NCBI GenBank assembly: GCA_013298145.1
Contig: JAAFJO010000006.1
Coordinates: 124,001-188,000 of the forward strand
Direction of reading: 5' to 3'
Origin: Betaproteobacteria bacterium
GTDB lineage: Bacteria; Pseudomonadota; Gammaproteobacteria; Burkholderiales; Casimicrobiaceae
Length of the DNA stretch: 64,000 nucleotides
Position numbers and translations under genes: made by a program. Shown here piece after piece: positions 61,417-64,000 of the stretch (its first letter is position 1; each line of letters opens with the position of its first letter). A model generated the notes under the pieces. That model saw only the letters and a list, made by a program, of their open reading frames with translations, was not told the DNA's origin and ran no database searches.

Positions 61417-61803
61417 GCGCTAAGGCGACCGCCTCCGCCGCTTACGACGCAAATGATCGCGGCGTGCAGGCGCCCGCTCTGCACGGATCACGCCTTACAT
61501 CTTTCATAGTTTTGACTCTATCCGCCACTTAATCGGGGCTAAGCGCAATTTAACCTGAATTTCGCTTATAGCGTTTAACATACCGTGGCCCCACTTTATT
61601 AAGGCATTGAACTTTAGCGCCACTCTCCACATTCTTATAATTTGGGCTCTGTCAACTCGTTCGTCACGACGTGTCCGCCCGGAGCGCTCTCAAGCATCTC
61701 GGTCGGTTGCTTTGTGGGGGCGAGCTTTTTTCATTCGTACCCCACACATCGCGCGAACCCGATAGCGGGACAGAGTTTTCGACGCGCCTGAGCAGTAACC
61801 CAC
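61417..61803 (+). promoter_or_regulatory. Intergenic region with predicted mfd promoter
   Basis: 387 bp without a gene. A good -10 TATAAT at 61636-61641 has a weak TTTAGC at 61613-61618 (17-bp spacing). A leader of about 155 nt follows. Stop codons precede the mfd GTG in frame. Confidence 0.4.
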
Positions 61804-64000
61804 GTGTCTTCAATCTCCGCCGACGTCCAAAACAAACTGTTATTACTTCCCCGGCTTCCACGTACCGGTGAAAAGGCGCAACTCGCGCGATTACCCGGTG
61901 CAGCAACCACCCGCGGCTTCGCACTCCTCGCGCGAACGCTCCAAGTCGAGAGCCGTACGCTCATCATCGTCTGTGCCAACGCGCAAGAGGTTCATCAGTT
62001 TGCGCAAGAAATCGCCTGGTTTGATCCGGCGCTGCGGATTCGTGAGTTTTCCGATTGGGAAACGCTCCCTTACGATCATTTCTCGCCGCACCCAGATTTG
62101 GTGAGCGATCGATTGCAGGCGCTCTACGCGCTCTCCAACGGAGCCTGCGATGTGATGTTGGTCGCAGCGACTACCGCCACCCAAAGGCTTGCGCCACGCA
62201 GCTTCATCGCCGCTCGCACGTTTTCGTTGAAGAAAGGGCAGCGGCTTGATGTTGCCAAACTTCGCGAGCAAATGACGCTGGGTGGCTATACCCACGTCAC
62301 GCAAGTCGTGTCGCCGGGTGAATTCGCGGTTCGCGGCGGCATCATCGATATTTTTCCGATGGGTGCAGTGCTACCTGTTCGGCTTGATTTGTTCGATGAC
62401 GATATCGAATCGATCAAAACGTTCGAACCCGATTCACAGCGCACGCTTTACCCAACGAACGAACTTTCTCTGCTCCCCGCACGCGAGTTTCCAACGGAAG
62501 AAGCCGGGCGCACCCTGTTCCGCCAACGGTTCCGCGAAGAATTCGAGGGTGATCCGTCAAAATCCGCCACCTACAAAGACGTCTCGAATGGGATATTCCC
62601 AGGCGGAATCGAGTTCTACCTCCCCCTCTTCTTCGAGGGCACAGAAACGCTCTTCGATCATGCGCCGCCTTCGGCGGTATTCGCGCTCGTGGGCGACATT
62701 CACGAAACGCTAACGGCCTTCGAAAAGGAAACCCGTGAGCGCTGGGAGCTCTTGCGCGCAGATGCAGCGCGCCCGCTCCTTCCGCCAACTCGCCTCTACC
62801 TTCTGAGGGACGAGTTCTTGCAACAAATCAAAGCCTACTCCCGCTATGAGCTGAAAGGTGAGGCTCAATCGGTCGATGATCTCGGCGCACGCCGCGTGCC
62901 GCCGCTAGAAATTGATCGACGGAAAGAGCGGCCACTCGGCCCACTCGCTGACTTTCTCTCGCTCGCCAGTAAGGCCAATTCGCGCGTGCTGGTGTGCGCG
63001 GAGAGTGCGGGGCGCGCGCAAACGATGAACGAAATGTTCGGCGAGCACGGGCTCAACGCAACGCGCGTTGAGACGTTTGCAGATTTCATGGCGAAAAGCG
63101 ACGCGTTTTGTATCGCCGCCGCGCCGCTGTTTGCCGGGGCGACATTTGTCGCGGACCGACTGACCATCGTCACCGAAGCCGAGCTCTACCCCGCCACGCC
63201 ACGACAGGCGCGCCGAAAGCGGGCTAAGACGAGCAACGTCGACTCAATGCTTCGCGATTTGAGCGAGGTGAAGATCGGCGATCCGGTGGTGCACGAAGAA
63301 CATGGCATCGGCCGCTACTTAGGTCTCGTCTCGCTCGATCTCGGCGATGGCAGCACTGAATTTCTGCATCTGGAATATGCGAACCAAGCCAAGCTCTATG
63401 TGCCAGTGGCGAGTTTGCACCTCATCACGCGCTATAGCGGCACGTCGCCTGAACATGCGCCGCTACACATCCTTGGCGGGCAGCAGTGGGAGAAAGCCAA
63501 ACGCAAAGCCGCACAACAGGCGCGTGACACGGCGGCAGAACTATTAAACATCTACGCGCAGCGCGCGGCGCGCGTGGGACATTCGTTCAAGATTGACTGG
63601 AGTGACTACGCCGAGTTCGCAGCAGGCTTCAAATTCGAAGAGACCGCCGATCAAAGCGCTGCGATTCAGGCGGTGATTCAAGATTTAGTAGCCGCAAAGC
63701 CGATGGATCGTTTGGTGTGCGGTGACGTCGGTTTCGGGAAAACTGAGGTGGCGCTACGTGCGGCCTTTGTTGCGCTGATGGGCGGCAAACAAGTCGCGGT
63801 GCTGGTGCCAACGACCCTTCTGGCGGAGCAACACTTCACAACGTTTAAAGACAGGCTCGCGCCGTGGCCCATCAAGGTCGAAGAACTCTCGCGCTTTCGC
63901 TCGGCTAAAGAGACCAAGGCTGCGCTCGCGGGGATGGAAAGCGGCACGGTCGATCTTGTCATCGGGACGCATAAACTTATTCAGCCCGACATCAAATTCA
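61804..64000 (+). CDS. mfd: Transcription-repair coupling factor, N-terminal part
   Basis: An open frame from GTG 61804 to the window end (732 codons), missing from the ORF track because it has no stop. An in-frame TGA just upstream makes GTG the first start. The UvrB-like N-terminal module is seen in FSDWETLPYDHFSPHPDLVSDRL, VVSPGEFAVRGGIIDIFP and the FEGTETLFD stretch; the RNA-polymerase-interacting CarD-like domain in IGDPVVHEEHGIGRYLGLVSLD; and the translocase P-loop in CGDVGFGKTEVALRAAF. Mfd releases stalled RNA polymerase and recruits UvrA. The helicase motifs after IGTHKL lie beyond the window. Confidence 0.95.
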   Translation, partial: MSSISADVQNKLLLLPRLPRTGEKAQLARLPGAATTRGFALLARTLQVESRTLIIVCANAQEVHQFAQEIAWFDPALRIREFSDWETLPYDHFSPHPDLVSDRLQALYALSNGACDVMLVAATTATQRLAPRSFIAARTFSLKKGQRLDVAKLREQMTLGGYTHVTQVVSPGEFAVRGGIIDIFPMGAVLPVRLDLFDDDIESIKTFEPDSQRTLYPTNELSLLPAREFPTEEAGRTLFRQRFREEFEGDPSKSATYKDVSNGIFPGGIEFYLPLFFEGTETLFDHAPPSAVFALVGDIHETLTAFEKETRERWELLRADAARPLLPPTRLYLLRDEFLQQIKAYSRYELKGEAQSVDDLGARRVPPLEIDRRKERPLGPLADFLSLASKANSRVLVCAESAGRAQTMNEMFGEHGLNATRVETFADFMAKSDAFCIAAAPLFAGATFVADRLTIVTEAELYPATPRQARRKRAKTSNVDSMLRDLSEVKIGDPVVHEEHGIGRYLGLVSLDLGDGSTEFLHLEYANQAKLYVPVASLHLITRYSGTSPEHAPLHILGGQQWEKAKRKAAQQARDTAAELLNIYAQRAARVGHSFKIDWSDYAEFAAGFKFEETADQSAAIQAVIQDLVAAKPMDRLVCGDVGFGKTEVALRAAFVALMGGKQVAVLVPTTLLAEQHFTTFKDRLAPWPIKVEELSRFRSAKETKAALAGMESGTVDLVIGTHKLIQPDIKF

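Overview
The window reads as the chromosome of a betaproteobacterium, most likely Burkholderiales-like. The main evidence is the gene order mdh / gntR-sdhCDAB-sdhE-gltA-odhA-odhB-lpdA-zapE, which is characteristic of that class, followed by an AcnD/PrpF-type methylcitrate operon. Base composition looks like the mid-50s % GC by eye. No species is claimed.

Layout. 1-688: 3' end of hflC and a DUF2065 gene. 814-15299 (minus strand): zapE, a GIY-YIG nuclease flanked by REP repeats, and the TCA block lpdA, odhB, odhA, gltA, sdhE, sdhBADC and a GntR/UTRA regulator. Two strong palindromes separate the regulator from the divergent mdh. 16741-24895 (plus): the methylcitrate operon prpB-prpC-acnD-prpF, with small toxin/antitoxin-like pairs and a membrane protein between its genes. 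25058-31056: a VanX-like dipeptidase, a DUF2130 coiled-coil protein, a two-gene nuclease + HerA ATPase cassette (predicted phage defence) and a second VapBC-like pair. 31173-40897: a compact cell-wall cluster of DacB, a TonB-dependent receptor, an LD-carboxypeptidase with an export signal, a serine hydrolase, an AmiD-like amidase and an SpmA-SpmB fusion permease. 41112-44541: a DUF1501/DUF1800 pair. 44823-49444: a sugar ABC transporter of glucose/mannose type. 49650-55240: an acyl-CoA ligase and a 3-hydroxybenzoate/gentisate pathway under a divergent MarR regulator. 55241-56954: a stretch with no gene I recognise. 56955-64000: a TPR-GGDEF diguanylate cyclase, tRNA-Leu(CAG), RNase R and the 5' part of mfd.

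How it works together. The first third is central carbon metabolism: the complete 2-oxoglutarate and succinate dehydrogenases, citrate synthase, malate dehydrogenase and the propionate-to-pyruvate methylcitrate cycle. Gentisate cleavage feeds fumarate and pyruvate into it, and the ABC transporter brings in hexoses. The cell-wall cluster supplies an outer-membrane receptor, several surface or periplasmic peptidoglycan enzymes and an inner-membrane permease, which together could form a muropeptide-scavenging route (inference).

Most striking features. (1) A zeta-toxin-like/small-ORF module sits exactly at the start of lpdA, and a 19-codon remnant of the lpdA 5' end lies on its far side, so the gene start has been duplicated. 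(2) acnD carries an in-frame insertion of about 47 codons made of two different REP-type repeats just before its first Fe-S cysteine. (3) The odh and prp operons hold several toxin-antitoxin-like pairs in sense orientation. (4) At least seven families of short palindromic repeats fill the intergenic gaps. (5) The TonB/peptidoglycan cluster may be an undescribed uptake system.
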